A stretch of DNA of 64,000 nt, from positions 1 to 64,000 of the forward strand of contig JAZNJU010000006.1 in NCBI GenBank assembly GCA_045578205.1, given 5' to 3'. The notes below the pieces were generated by a model. It ran no database searches and had not been told where the DNA came from. It was given only the letters and a program-made list of their open reading frames with translations. Positions 32,381-42,109 of the stretch are shown one piece after another. The stretch is from RGIG8748 sp045578205. GTDB taxonomy: Bacteria; Bacillota; Clostridia; UMGS1810. The translations under genes and the position numbers were made by a program. Each line of letters opens with the position of its first letter. The first letter of the stretch is position 1.

Positions 32381-32408
32381 TTGACTTAAAAAATAATTGT
32401 CCGATAAC
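32381..32408 (+). promoter_or_regulatory. Candidate late promoter before the terminase genes
   Basis: TTGACT (32381-32386) with GATAAC (32403-32408) at 16-bp spacing. The motif ATTGTCCGATAAC covering the -10 also occurs at 52219-52231 before another late gene, so it may be a phage-specific element rather than a host-type promoter. Confidence 0.4.
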
Positions 32409-32445
32409 AGACGCTACTTTCGTTTTAAAATAATAAAAATGGATT

Positions 32446-32991
32446 TTGAAGGAGGTGGCAAAAACGAGAGGAAAGAAAACGGCTCCTGAAACTATATTTG
32501 CAATTATGGCAGTGTGGTCTATAACTAACAATTATGCTGAAACGGCAAAAAGGTTAAATATACCAGAAAAAACAGTAGAGAAGATTGTGAAAGAAAATAA
32601 AGACAAAGATGAGTTTGCGGAACTTTGCGGTAATACAAGAAAAGATTTTGCCACCAGGGCAACTGGGATTATAGATAAAGCAGTAACTTTGCTTGAAAAG
32701 AGATTTAACAGGGCTCTTGAAGAAGAGAACGAGTTAGATATGTTAATAGATGAAATTTGGGATTCTGATAAAGAAGAACTTTCCCGAGAAGAGAGAAACA
32801 AACTGGTTAACAAAATTCGTTCTTTGCAGTTGTATGACATCACGGCAGTAAGCAAAACTCTTGCTACTTTGTACGATAAGAGAGCATTGGCAAGGGGAGA
32901 GGCTACGGAATCTATTCACATTGTTGAAGAGGGCAAACTGGACAAACTTGCAAAATTGGCGGGGTACAAAAAAGATGTCAAAAAAAGATGA
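32446..32991 (+). CDS. Terminase small subunit
   Basis: About 180 residues. The N-terminal helix-turn-helix (YAETAKRLNIPEKTVEKIV, about residues 30-48) should recognise the packaging site. The central coiled-coil region (LEKRFNRALEEENELDMLID onward) resembles the oligomerisation part of small terminases, and the C-terminus is basic. It directly precedes and overlaps the large subunit by 17 bp. The start is uncertain: TTG at 32446 has no site, while GTG at 32455 abuts AAGGAG. Confidence 0.7.
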   Translation: MKEVAKTRGKKTAPETIFAIMAVWSITNNYAETAKRLNIPEKTVEKIVKENKDKDEFAELCGNTRKDFATRATGIIDKAVTLLEKRFNRALEEENELDMLIDEIWDSDKEELSREERNKLVNKIRSLQLYDITAVSKTLATLYDKRALARGEATESIHIVEEGKLDKLAKLAGYKKDVKKR

Positions 32992-34417
32992 TTTTGCTAT
33001 TGAACTGATGAGAGAGAGTTATGCATCGTACTGTTACTTCGTTCATCAGGACAACTGGATAGATACAGAGTTTCACACATTTCTTGCAAACAAGGTACAG
33101 GAATTTGTGGAAACTGATACCGGTAATCCTTACGACGTACTTGTATTATCTTGTCCTCCGCAGCATGGAAAGAGTATGACTGTGACAGAAACATTTCCCA
33201 GTTGGTATATAGGCAAATATCCGGACAAGCGAGTGATCGTTGCTTGCTATAACGATGAATTTGCCCGAAAGTTCGGAAGAAGAAACAAAAATAAAATAGA
33301 TGAATACGGACAGTTCATATTTGGTATCAACCTTTCCAAGTCTTCTGACAGGGAGTTCGAGTTGGACGGACATCAGGGAAGTATGATAACAAGAGGTATT
33401 CTTGCTGGTATTACAGGTAATGCAGGAGACTTAATTATCATAGATGACCCGGTAAAAACGAGAGAGGAAGCGGATAGCCTTACGCACCGTAACAAAGTGT
33501 GGGACGAATGGGAATCGTCAATCAGAACAAGAACCCAGGCGGGCAGTAAGATAATAGTCATTCAGACACGATGGCACGAAGATGATTTGGCAGGGAGATT
33601 GGCTACCAGAGAGAGGAATGTGGAAGTAATTAACATTCCAGTTGAAGCCGAAGAGGGAGATATCCTCGGAAGAAAGCCCGGCGATGCACTTTGTCCTGAA
33701 ATAGGTAAAGATAATAAGTGGCTTGCAAGTTTTAAAGAAAACTATAAAGATGGTATGCGAGCATGGAATGCATTGTATCAAGGCAGACCAACAAGTGCCG
33801 AAGGAAATATGTTCAAGCGGGAGTGGTGGAAATACTATACTGTTCTCCCAGAGTATTTTCCGCTGAAAGTAATCTCCGTAGACGCAACCTTTAAGGATAA
33901 TGACGATAATGATTTTGTTGCTATCGAAGTATGGGGAAAGGTCAATGCAGATTTTTATCTAATTGATTTAATCAAAAAGAGAATGGATTTTCCTGCCACT
34001 GTTGATGCAATAAGAACCATAAACGCAAAATATCCGGACAGGCATTGCATATTGATTGAGGACAAGGCAAACGGACCTGCAATTATATCGTCACTTCGGC
34101 ACGAGATAAGCGGAATTGTAGCAATTACTCCCAAAGATAGTAAAGTCGGACGTGCCAATGCGTGCACTGGAATTATTGAAGCAGGGAATGTATATCTGCC
34201 TCAATATGCATCTTTTACGGATGAATTTGTGGAGGAATTTGCATCGTTTCCGAATGGTGCCCACGATGATATGGTGGATAGTGCAACGCAGTTCTTTAAT
34301 AAGTTTATGTTCTGGGATGCAACTTACAAAGAGGACAAAAGAACCCAATTTGAAAAAGACCTGGAAAGATATAAAAACCGTGTGGTGAACGGAAAAAACA
34401 GAAGGAGGACTTACTAA
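32975..34417 (+). CDS. terL: Terminase large subunit (packaging ATPase-nuclease)
   Basis: About 480 residues. The ATPase part has the Walker A-like CPPQHGKSMTVT (about residues 58-69), Walker B LIIIDDPV (about residues 149-156) and coupling motif VIQTRWHEDDLAG. The RNaseH-like nuclease part has VISVDATFKDNDDNDFVA with its first aspartate, HCILIEDKANGPAI and the final NGAHDDMVDS motif. It drives DNA packaging into the head through the portal. The frame extends upstream but the family begins at the ATG at 32975. Confidence 0.95.
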   Translation: MSKKDDFAIELMRESYASYCYFVHQDNWIDTEFHTFLANKVQEFVETDTGNPYDVLVLSCPPQHGKSMTVTETFPSWYIGKYPDKRVIVACYNDEFARKFGRRNKNKIDEYGQFIFGINLSKSSDREFELDGHQGSMITRGILAGITGNAGDLIIIDDPVKTREEADSLTHRNKVWDEWESSIRTRTQAGSKIIVIQTRWHEDDLAGRLATRERNVEVINIPVEAEEGDILGRKPGDALCPEIGKDNKWLASFKENYKDGMRAWNALYQGRPTSAEGNMFKREWWKYYTVLPEYFPLKVISVDATFKDNDDNDFVAIEVWGKVNADFYLIDLIKKRMDFPATVDAIRTINAKYPDRHCILIEDKANGPAIISSLRHEISGIVAITPKDSKVGRANACTGIIEAGNVYLPQYASFTDEFVEEFASFPNGAHDDMVDSATQFFNKFMFWDATYKEDKRTQFEKDLERYKNRVVNGKNRRRTY

Positions 34418-34418
34418 T

Positions 34419-34754
34419 ATGGCGTACTACGCAAGAAGAGTAAAAAGAAAATGTGAAATCAGAGGTTGTAAGAACACAGATTGTTTTGCAATATCCAAGT
34501 CCAGGGAGCCGGGAAACTCGGTAATAATGTGCGGTGAGTGTATAAAAGCATTTGCCTTGGAGGTGGATAACGTTCCGGTGGTAAAGAAAAAGACACCTTC
34601 TGCTCCACCTCCCTTGTTCTTTGGTGATGCTTTGAAAAAAGCAGAAAAGGATGAGAACAAGACATCAGGAGAGACGGTATTGGAAGATAAATCGCCCGAC
34701 ATAAAGACGGACGGCAAGAAGAAAACTGTTGACAACAAAAAGAGTAGCAAGTAA
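34419..34754 (+). CDS. Small zinc-finger protein with charged tail
   Basis: A 111-residue protein. The N-terminus KCEIRGCKNTDCFAIS with MCGECIKAF gives four to five cysteines for one zinc site; the rest is a Lys/Asp-rich disordered tail. GGAGG precedes the ATG. Small zinc-finger proteins at this place between terminase and portal are seen in some Firmicute phages; role unknown. Confidence 0.6.
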   Translation: MAYYARRVKRKCEIRGCKNTDCFAISKSREPGNSVIMCGECIKAFALEVDNVPVVKKKTPSAPPPLFFGDALKKAEKDENKTSGETVLEDKSPDIKTDGKKKTVDNKKSSK

Positions 34755-34768
34755 GGGGGCATAATGCA

Positions 34769-35002
34769 ATGATAAGTATGAATTCGGTACTTCTCTTTTT
34801 TATGATAATGCTTGTCGGATTGTTTTTGCTTGTTGTTGCAATGCTGTTTATCCAGCATGTAGAGCGAAAAGACCTCTACACAAGGATAATGAGCAAAAAT
34901 CTTGCTGAATACAACAAGAGTGATAATGAGGCTCCAATACAACCAAAAAGCGCTCATGATAGGGTGCTTGAACGGTGGCGGAAGGGGCGTGACAGTAATT
35001 GA
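34769..35002 (+). CDS. Small single-pass membrane protein
   Basis: A 77-residue protein with one strong membrane helix (about residues 5-28) and a charged cytoplasmic tail ending HDRVLERWRKGRD. GGGGG precedes the start. The end overlaps the portal start. Function unknown; too far from the lysis genes to call a holin. Confidence 0.6.
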   Translation: MISMNSVLLFFMIMLVGLFLLVVAMLFIQHVERKDLYTRIMSKNLAEYNKSDNEAPIQPKSAHDRVLERWRKGRDSN

Positions 35003-37020
35003 GCGTTTTGAACGGTATAAAAAAACTTCTTGGTGTCGCTGACGCAGATATGCATAAACTGGATGATAGCACTGTCATCGATATCGGCGATAAGGGAGAG
35101 AAACTTTACAAGGACAACATCATAGCCTTTGTCAAAGAGGAACTTGAGCGAAGAAGGGCGGAGAAGTTGCCATTGGAGAATCAGTGGAACCTCAATGCTA
35201 ACTTTCTGGCAGGTAACCAATATTGTGAGATAAACCCATACAGAGGGGACATTGAGCAACTGGAGCCTGTATATGATTGGCTTGAGAGAGAGGCTTTTAA
35301 TCAGATATCTCCTCTTGTGGAAACCAGAATTGCCAATCTCAAGAAGATTAACTATATGATGAAGGTCAATCCCAGAACAAACGAATTGGATGACTATGCA
35401 AAAGCGGATATATCCACAACCATACTCCAGTACATACAGAAAGTCAGTGATTTTGAAAAACAGAAAAACACAATGATATTGTGGAATGAACTGTGCGGAA
35501 GTTGTTACTGGATTGCATGGTGGGACAGTGCAGCAGGTGAGTATCTGGGTTCTGTTAAGGAAATGGATATAGGTACGGAAAGTGTTGAAACAAAAAAAGA
35601 AACGGCATATTTCGAAGGTGATGTGAAGTATGGTCTTATAACACCCTATGAGGTATTCCCCGAGAGTATATTCCGCCAGGGAATAGAAGGGCAGAGAACT
35701 ATCATACTGGAACAGGTAAAGACCGTAGAAGAGATATACGACCTTTACGGAATAGAGGTTGAAGGTAGAGAAGTTGAGAGTTTTCAACTTACGCCCCTTG
35801 TTTCCGGTGGCGGTTTTGGTTATGAGAGTACAAGGTTAGGCCTTACCAAGACAACAGTCAAGGGTTCGGAAAAGGTTATAACCTATTTTGAAAAACCCGG
35901 CAGAAAAAGACCTCACGGCAGAATGATAATCATCGTAGGTGATGATAACCTTGTATATTACGGAGATCTACCATATGACGAGATACCAATAGTACAGTGC
36001 TTATGCAGAGAGGTTGCGGGACAGTTCTTTGGAAAATCCGCCATTGAGGACCTTATTCCACGGCAGATAGCCTACAACGGATGCTTAAACAGAATACACG
36101 AATATATAAAAACCATTGCCATAGGACGTTATATCGCACAGGACGGGGCAATTGACATAGATGAGTATGAACAGAATGGTGTAGCACCGGGTGCGGTTCT
36201 TACATATCGTGTTGGTGCGGAGCCTCCTGTACCTATGCCAAACGGACAGTTGCCCCAGGAAATAATGACAGAGAGATATAACCTTAAAACTGATATGGAG
36301 TATGTAGCAGGTACATCTCAACTTATGGTAAGCGGAAATGTACCCTCTGGAGTAGTAAGCGGTGCTGCTATTAACAATCTAATGGAGATTGACAACACGA
36401 GATTATCGCTGACGGGAGACTATATTCGCAATTCGGTAAGAGACCTTGCAAAGATGCTCCTTAAAATCACCAAGAAATACGCCACAAGTAAGAGGGTGCT
36501 GGATTGTGCAGGGCTTAATAGCATCGGACACGCCATAGTGTGGTGCAGTGAAGATATTAATTCCTATGATGTGGAGTTTACCACAGAAAATGAACTACTT
36601 ATGAGTGAGGATGTACAGAGAGAGAATTTCTTCAATGCATTTAATATGGGATTTTACACAGATGAAAACGGCAATGTACCCCAACGGGTAAAGCAGATGG
36701 GCCTTGAGTATATGAAACTTGGCAAGTATACAGAACTTATGAATATAAATCATCTCCATATGCAGGTGGCACAACGAGAAAATAGTTTCTTTGAAAAGGG
36801 AGTAATTTCCGATGTGGGTAGTTTAGATGACCATGATATCCACATAGAGGAACATACGAGGTACGCACTGCAGATGCGCTTCCGGGTATTAAAGCAGAGA
36901 AAACCGGAATATGCCTTGGCGCTTGAAAAGCATATAGAAGATCATAAAGCAGAAAAAGAACGAAAGAAAATGGAAGAAATACAAAAAATCCGGGCAATGC
37001 AAGCCGGGATGATTCAATAA
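34999..37020 (+). CDS. Portal protein
   Basis: A 673-residue protein forming the head vertex ring through which DNA passes. Portal-type features include an N-terminal helical region with LPLENQWNLNANFLAGNQYC, the clip/stem segment AGQFFGKSAIEDLIPRQIAYNGCLNRIHEYIK, the crown-side SQLMVSGNVPSGVVSGAAINNLME and a helical, charged C-terminus. Position between terminase and scaffold/coat supports the call. The length near 700 fits podoviral (P22-like) portals. Start TTG at 34999 overlaps the previous stop (TTGA). Confidence 0.88.
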   Translation: MSVLNGIKKLLGVADADMHKLDDSTVIDIGDKGEKLYKDNIIAFVKEELERRRAEKLPLENQWNLNANFLAGNQYCEINPYRGDIEQLEPVYDWLEREAFNQISPLVETRIANLKKINYMMKVNPRTNELDDYAKADISTTILQYIQKVSDFEKQKNTMILWNELCGSCYWIAWWDSAAGEYLGSVKEMDIGTESVETKKETAYFEGDVKYGLITPYEVFPESIFRQGIEGQRTIILEQVKTVEEIYDLYGIEVEGREVESFQLTPLVSGGGFGYESTRLGLTKTTVKGSEKVITYFEKPGRKRPHGRMIIIVGDDNLVYYGDLPYDEIPIVQCLCREVAGQFFGKSAIEDLIPRQIAYNGCLNRIHEYIKTIAIGRYIAQDGAIDIDEYEQNGVAPGAVLTYRVGAEPPVPMPNGQLPQEIMTERYNLKTDMEYVAGTSQLMVSGNVPSGVVSGAAINNLMEIDNTRLSLTGDYIRNSVRDLAKMLLKITKKYATSKRVLDCAGLNSIGHAIVWCSEDINSYDVEFTTENELLMSEDVQRENFFNAFNMGFYTDENGNVPQRVKQMGLEYMKLGKYTELMNINHLHMQVAQRENSFFEKGVISDVGSLDDHDIHIEEHTRYALQMRFRVLKQRKPEYALALEKHIEDHKAEKERKKMEEIQKIRAMQAGMIQ

Positions 37021-37042
37021 TGGTATTTGAAAGGAGAAACAT

Positions 37043-38002
37043 ATGTCTAGTTTGGAAGATGCACGCATTAAGGCGGCAGAAATGTTTGAGCAGGGTAACG
37101 ATTCTATAGGGGAGTCTGCTCCTGGCGATGATGTACAGGCAGATAATCCTGCAGGAGAGGTGACGGCAGAGAGCGTGCCTGCACCGGAGGTTACATCTGA
37201 GAGTGTACCTGCTTCAATGACAGAAGAGGCTCTGGCAACGGCGGAGGTGGCTGCACAGGCGGCACAGCAAAGGGACACTGAACTTGCTGAGGTTACTGAA
37301 AAACTCGGAGAAATATCAAGGCAGAACGAAGAACTCAAGAGCACGATAGAGCAGATGTCAAGGCAACAGGAAGAGACCATCGTTAATGATATGCTGGAGC
37401 CTCCGGTACTTAACGCGGAGCAGGTTTTATATGGTGACGCAGAAAGTCAGTCTAAAGCATTGGCGGACTATCAGCAGAAGGTTAACGAATATAACAAGGC
37501 TATTCTTCGTAGGGAGATGGAGGAAGAGTTAAAACCTTTGATGGAGTTTGCTCGCGAAGGTATGGCGATGAAGGAAAAGGCTGAGGCTTTGAAAGCCATA
37601 AAAGAAACGGTGCCGGAACTTTCGGACATTGATTCTAAGGCGCCAGTGCTTGATGCTATAATTGAACAGAATCCGTTTTTATCCGCGTCGGACAAGCCCA
37701 TGGAAGAAAAATACATAATGGCATATATGCTTTCAAGAGGTTTAGATGCAGTAAAAAATCCACCTGTACCTCCGGAGCCTCCCAAGGCACCCACGGCACA
37801 GGAACTTATGGAATATGCCAAAAATAACAAAGAATTCGCAGAGATGTTGGCGATGGAGAAAATCGCAGCAGTACAAAGCGGTCAGCAAGTGCCTCCGTTT
37901 TCCGCAAGCAGCGGTGCGGTAAACGCAGCACCTACTATACAAAATACACCAACAAATCTTGATGAAGCAAAGGAACAGTTCAAAAAGATGTTCCGTGCTT
38001 AA
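37043..38002 (+). CDS. Head scaffolding protein
   Basis: A 319-residue acidic, Ala/Glu/Gln-rich helical protein. An N-terminal disordered region (to about 70), a long coiled coil (VAAQAAQQRDTELAEVTEKL and following, about 75-125) and a C-terminal part with YGDAESQSKALADYQQKVNE, and a final DEAKEQFKKMFRA helix that could bind the coat protein. Place between portal and coat is diagnostic for scaffolds. AAAGGAG precedes the ATG. Confidence 0.8.
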   Translation: MSSLEDARIKAAEMFEQGNDSIGESAPGDDVQADNPAGEVTAESVPAPEVTSESVPASMTEEALATAEVAAQAAQQRDTELAEVTEKLGEISRQNEELKSTIEQMSRQQEETIVNDMLEPPVLNAEQVLYGDAESQSKALADYQQKVNEYNKAILRREMEEELKPLMEFAREGMAMKEKAEALKAIKETVPELSDIDSKAPVLDAIIEQNPFLSASDKPMEEKYIMAYMLSRGLDAVKNPPVPPEPPKAPTAQELMEYAKNNKEFAEMLAMEKIAAVQSGQQVPPFSASSGAVNAAPTIQNTPTNLDEAKEQFKKMFRA

Positions 38003-38028
38003 AATGAGAAAGGAGATATGATTTATCT

Positions 38029-39207
38029 ATGGAACAGAATTTAAAAACATTAGAAAATGCCCTGAGAGTCTGTTATTTACCTGCTCTGCAGAATCAACTC
38101 GGTATAGAGCCTGCTGCGATTCTCGGAAAGATTGAGCAGACACAACTTCAGGGACACTATGTGGAGACTACGGCTCCCATCGGGTTATCCGGTGGCTTCG
38201 GATACGGCGCAGAGGGTGCGGCAACACCTATATCCGGTGCACAGAGATATGAGAAGTTTAAAACTGAGTCCAGAGACCTCTATGTGAACATCGAGATCTC
38301 GGAAAAGGCTCAGAGACTTGGTACTACTTCCAAGGGTGCTCTGGTAAATGCACTCGATAGCGAAGTTAAGGCGGCATATGCTACTGCTAAGTGGAATGTT
38401 GGCCGTTCACTTTACGGTAACGGTACAGGTATCCTTACTACCTGCAGTGCGGTAAACAACTCTGCTACTGTAACAGTTGCAGATACTAAGTTCCTCAAGG
38501 AAGGTCTCATTGTAGACTTTTACTTAGAAGATGCTGTTGTGGGTTCTGCACCTGCCAAGGCAGCAGTAAGAATTAAGGCGGTAGACCGCGTAGGTAAGAA
38601 GGTAGTTCTCTACGATGCAATTACTGTTGGTGACGGATTTATCACTGTACAGAATTCCTACGGCAGAGAAATCACCGGTATAGGTACTATCTTTGATGAT
38701 AACATCACTTCCATCTACGGATTATCCAAGGAGGACAACCCCTTCCTTAAACCTTCTGTGTACAGCGCGGAGAATGATATCCATGACGGTGTTATTACCG
38801 AAGCATTAAGAGCATCCGATAACTACCATGGTGGCGCAATTGATACACTCGTGTTCGGTGACAGGGCATATGATGCCTACGTGGCATACCTCAGAACCAA
38901 TAACATTCGCGTTGAAACCAAGACTCTCAAGGGTGGCTTCAAGGCAATTAAGTACGATTTCGGCAACAGAGAGATTGATGTAATCAATGAAAGTTTCGTT
39001 CCCGAAAATGAAATCTGGGGTATTGATTGTAAGTCCTTTGAACTCCAAACGTCTGGTTGGGATTTCGCAAGAGACAAGGACGGTGCGGCATTTACACTTG
39101 TACCCGGTACAAGCAACCACAGAGCACTCCTCGCTAATTACGGCGACCTTGTATGCAAGAACCCCGGTGCTTGCATCAGAATCACAGATGTTGCGTATAC
39201 TGCGTAA
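38029..39207 (+). CDS. Major capsid protein
   Basis: A 392-residue coat protein. Features of the HK97-fold class seen here: N-terminal arm, AGAEGAATPISGAQ-like loop region, the segment YEKFKTESRDLYVNIEISEKA, and the C-terminal VPENEIWGIDCKSFELQTSG followed by a jelly-like hydrophobic end. Codon use is biased towards frequent codons, as expected of the most abundant virion protein. A long hairpin follows the gene. The site AGGAG is about 13 bases before the ATG at 38029. Confidence 0.85.
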   Translation: MEQNLKTLENALRVCYLPALQNQLGIEPAAILGKIEQTQLQGHYVETTAPIGLSGGFGYGAEGAATPISGAQRYEKFKTESRDLYVNIEISEKAQRLGTTSKGALVNALDSEVKAAYATAKWNVGRSLYGNGTGILTTCSAVNNSATVTVADTKFLKEGLIVDFYLEDAVVGSAPAKAAVRIKAVDRVGKKVVLYDAITVGDGFITVQNSYGREITGIGTIFDDNITSIYGLSKEDNPFLKPSVYSAENDIHDGVITEALRASDNYHGGAIDTLVFGDRAYDAYVAYLRTNNIRVETKTLKGGFKAIKYDFGNREIDVINESFVPENEIWGIDCKSFELQTSGWDFARDKDGAAFTLVPGTSNHRALLANYGDLVCKNPGACIRITDVAYTA

Positions 39208-39218
39208 CTGAAAATGTC

Positions 39219-39293
39219 AAAAAGGACAATCACTATAATGAAATGTTTGCAAGTACATAGGATTGAGGCATTCAATGGTGATTGTCCTTTTTT
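39219..39293 (+). terminator. Long hairpin after the coat gene
   Basis: The arms 39219-39233 and 39278-39292 are exact 15-bp reverse complements (AAAAAGGACAATCAC and its partner) separated by 44 nt, with a T-run at the end. It could partially terminate or protect the abundant coat mRNA. Confidence 0.6.
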
Positions 39294-39342
39294 AAACGTG
39301 CCGTTGGCACTTGCTGATTTATTGTTCAAGGAGTGATATAAA

Positions 39343-39678
39343 TTGAACTATAAGAAGATGTATGAAAAGGTTAATATGGCTGTAAAGTTGGAAGAAAGAA
39401 GATTTCTGAATTATTTTGATGAAACGGTGGGGGAACTTGTGGCAGCATACGGCAATTTCCTGTTTGAAGATAATGCGAGATATAAGGCCCCCGAAAGCCT
39501 TGATGATAAATGCGTGTTACTTCCGCTATATCACAATGCAATTATAGACAACATATTGTTTATGGCAGACCAGGGAGAAGAATATAAAAGCGAATTTATT
39601 AGAAAAGCTCGTAATGCCTACAACAAATACTGGCACGACAATTCCAAGGGAAGAAGAATCCGGAGAGCGAGGTGGTAG
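39343..39678 (+). CDS. Small head protein, possible connector
   Basis: A 111-residue helical protein: an N-terminal helix, then FDETVGELVAAYGNFLFED and YHNAIIDNILFMADQGEEYKSEFIRKARNAYNKYW, ending in a basic tail. Its place after the coat gene and its all-helical nature suggest a head-completion adaptor that binds the portal. GGAG precedes the TTG start. No family is recognised with certainty. Confidence 0.6.
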   Translation: MNYKKMYEKVNMAVKLEERRFLNYFDETVGELVAAYGNFLFEDNARYKAPESLDDKCVLLPLYHNAIIDNILFMADQGEEYKSEFIRKARNAYNKYWHDNSKGRRIRRARW

Positions 39679-39680
39679 AA

Positions 39681-40283
39681 ATGTTTGAGTCGGGAATAAC
39701 CGCAAAAGCATTTATTGAAAATTTAAAAATAGAGATAGATGTGGCACTTCCTATATCGGATGAAACCTATCTTGCGTGGTTAAATGCCACAGAACAGTTT
39801 CTGTACGGCTCTGTGATAAAAGAAGAGGGCTTACACCGCTTTTCGGGAACAGAAATAGAATTGCCGATTAAGAGAACAAATGAAGCGGGAATATGCTCAC
39901 ACGATATAGTTACGGTGTATGCAGTGTTAACTCCGGTTCGGAGAGTACAACTTTTGCACGTGACACCTGCAAACGCAGAGACCTTTAAAGATGTGTATTA
40001 TGTTCTTGACGAAAATTTGTGTACAAGTTTGTCTTTCCCTTGCGAAGATATAGATTTGGTATATACCAAGAGACCTACTATAAAGACAGAGGAAAATTAC
40101 ACAAGTGAAACTGTAAAAATTCCCGTTGAGTTTATTGAACTTATCGCTTCAAAACTACGGGGTGAAGCATACAAACTTGCAAACGAGGATTCTATTGCCG
40201 GTAAGTGGCTCAATGATTACAATGCACATTTACAGGATTTCAGTGCTTGGTGCGTTTCCAAAAGAGCAGACATCGGAATGTGA
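39681..40283 (+). CDS. Head-tail connector-like protein
   Basis: A 200-residue protein. The N-terminal half contains YLAWLNATEQFLYGSVIKEE and the C-terminal half a helical VKIPVEFIELIASKLRGEAYKLANED segment. That pattern (beta-rich middle, helical end with VPxxFxxLI) is typical of gp6/gp4-like adaptor proteins. GAGGTGG lies five bases before the ATG at 39681, three codons inside the longest frame. Confidence 0.6.
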   Translation: MFESGITAKAFIENLKIEIDVALPISDETYLAWLNATEQFLYGSVIKEEGLHRFSGTEIELPIKRTNEAGICSHDIVTVYAVLTPVRRVQLLHVTPANAETFKDVYYVLDENLCTSLSFPCEDIDLVYTKRPTIKTEENYTSETVKIPVEFIELIASKLRGEAYKLANEDSIAGKWLNDYNAHLQDFSAWCVSKRADIGM

Positions 40284-40291
40284 GGTGTCAT

Positions 40292-42109
40292 ATGGCTAAA
40301 AAAAAGAAAGAGGAACAGCGATTCTTCGGGCAGATGCCAATTCCCAACAGTCGCAAGCGGTACAAGGCTGTTAAAAAGGCTTGGAATGGACTTAATCGCA
40401 GGATTACCACTGACAGTGGTGGGCTATCTGATATGGCAGGTATGTCTACAATAGAGTATCCATATTTGGTACCTGCAAAGGTGTTGAGTGAACATAACAG
40501 AATAATGTGGAATTGCAACGAGAGAGAAGCAGTGGGCATATTCAGTTTTGATGACTTTCTTTTGGTTATCTACAAGGAAGTTGACAAAATTAAAATTGAT
40601 TATATAAATGAAACCGGGGATATATATACCGGAACACTAAAAGAAGATACCGATAATGTTGATGAACTAAAAGTAGCAGATGACAACAGACAAAGGTGTG
40701 TAGTTCAATTCAATGTATTGGATGATATTCTAAATCCTGTAGGAAGCGGTATTACGAGAAAACTTATTATACTTCCTGATAAGAAGGTAATAGATTATGA
40801 AAATGATGCAGATTTTATTCCTATGTCCTTGGAAGTAGAGACAAAGGAATTTACCTATCCCACCGTTGAGCAGATTGACGAGAAACTCAAAGTAGATGGA
40901 ATTGAAGATGAAGAAGATGCGATATCCGCCATTATAGCGGAAACATCGGTATGTGATTATCTTAAGAACGAATTGAAAGCAAGCAGGCGTTATGTGTACA
41001 GGAACACACGAGACGGGAATTGTTATGAATGGATAAGAGATACCGAGGCTGAAATAGCCCAGTGGCAGTATTGCGTATCACCTGTATTTCCTGATTTGGA
41101 TTACGCTACAGTAAGTCACGGTAGACTCTTTGGCGTAGGAAGAGGAAGAATTTACGCAAGCGGATATAATGACTATGCCAACTGGACATTTGACTCTGTT
41201 GATGAGTACAACGAGAGCAACGCTTGGTGCTCAAGTGCTCAGGCAAACACAAAGTATGACGGAGAGTTTACAGGTATAACATCTTATCAGGGACACGTTA
41301 TCGCATTTAAAAGAGATATTGCGCACGAAATATACAATACTAAAAATCCATTCAGAGTGCTTGATTTATACGGTGACGGTACAATCGACAACAGAACCAT
41401 TCAAGAGGTTAACGGATTACTGCTTTTTGTGTCAAAGGGTGCGGTGCACGTGTACAACACATCTACACTCAAGGATGTAGGTTATAATCTCGGCATAGAT
41501 GTATATATGGAGGAACGCGAGAAGGATGATGTAATTGTAAGCGGTACCGATGGCAGAAATTATTATCTTTGGATTTCAAGGTGGGACAGTCAGGCAAAAG
41601 GTGACAGGGAGATAATATATGTCTATGATACATTCTGTGGTCAATGGTCGGTGCTTCTTGATAATAGGGAAAATACTATAAAGGCACACCCTGTTGGTAT
41701 TGCTGCAAATAAAAATGGAGTTTTCTTTTTGCGCAGTGTTTATGATGATATCGATGCCGATTACGGCCATGTTATGACACTTATTGATGTGCGCGACACA
41801 GATGACTGGCATTTTGAAACCGACCTTATGACAAACGAAGAATATGACATAAAGCATCTCAAAAAGGTTCAAGTCCGTACACGCATAGATGAGGGTGCAG
41901 GCTACACAATAAAAGTCATCTTATCTGATGAAACAGAGCAGGAAGTGTTTAGTTCTGGCGGAAAGGATGGGGATGTTGTCGCTCGGTTTATCTTACGAAA
42001 AACGGCGGCATACGGAGTGAAACTCAAATTTGAGGGACAAGGCTTTGTACGGTTCTACAATATGGAACTAATCTACGAGGACGGAGGCGAGGTCAATGTC
42101 ACAATATAA
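40292..42109 (+). CDS. Podoviral tail stopper/tube protein, P22 gp10-like candidate
   Basis: A 605-residue beta-rich protein. The C-terminal 400 residues show repeated beta-propeller-like strands: LDYATVSHGRLFGVGRGRIYASGYND, TGITSYQGHVIAFKRDIAHEIY, VNGLLLFVSKGAVHVYN and DGRNYYLWISRWDSQ. P22 gp10-type packaged-DNA-stabilisation proteins have this size, position and propeller content. The basic N-terminus KKKKEEQRFFGQMPIPN is unusual. The ATG at 40292 follows GAGGTG. The identification is by architecture and context, not by a diagnostic motif. Confidence 0.6.
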   Translation: MAKKKKEEQRFFGQMPIPNSRKRYKAVKKAWNGLNRRITTDSGGLSDMAGMSTIEYPYLVPAKVLSEHNRIMWNCNEREAVGIFSFDDFLLVIYKEVDKIKIDYINETGDIYTGTLKEDTDNVDELKVADDNRQRCVVQFNVLDDILNPVGSGITRKLIILPDKKVIDYENDADFIPMSLEVETKEFTYPTVEQIDEKLKVDGIEDEEDAISAIIAETSVCDYLKNELKASRRYVYRNTRDGNCYEWIRDTEAEIAQWQYCVSPVFPDLDYATVSHGRLFGVGRGRIYASGYNDYANWTFDSVDEYNESNAWCSSAQANTKYDGEFTGITSYQGHVIAFKRDIAHEIYNTKNPFRVLDLYGDGTIDNRTIQEVNGLLLFVSKGAVHVYNTSTLKDVGYNLGIDVYMEEREKDDVIVSGTDGRNYYLWISRWDSQAKGDREIIYVYDTFCGQWSVLLDNRENTIKAHPVGIAANKNGVFFLRSVYDDIDADYGHVMTLIDVRDTDDWHFETDLMTNEEYDIKHLKKVQVRTRIDEGAGYTIKVILSDETEQEVFSSGGKDGDVVARFILRKTAAYGVKLKFEGQGFVRFYNMELIYEDGGEVNVTI

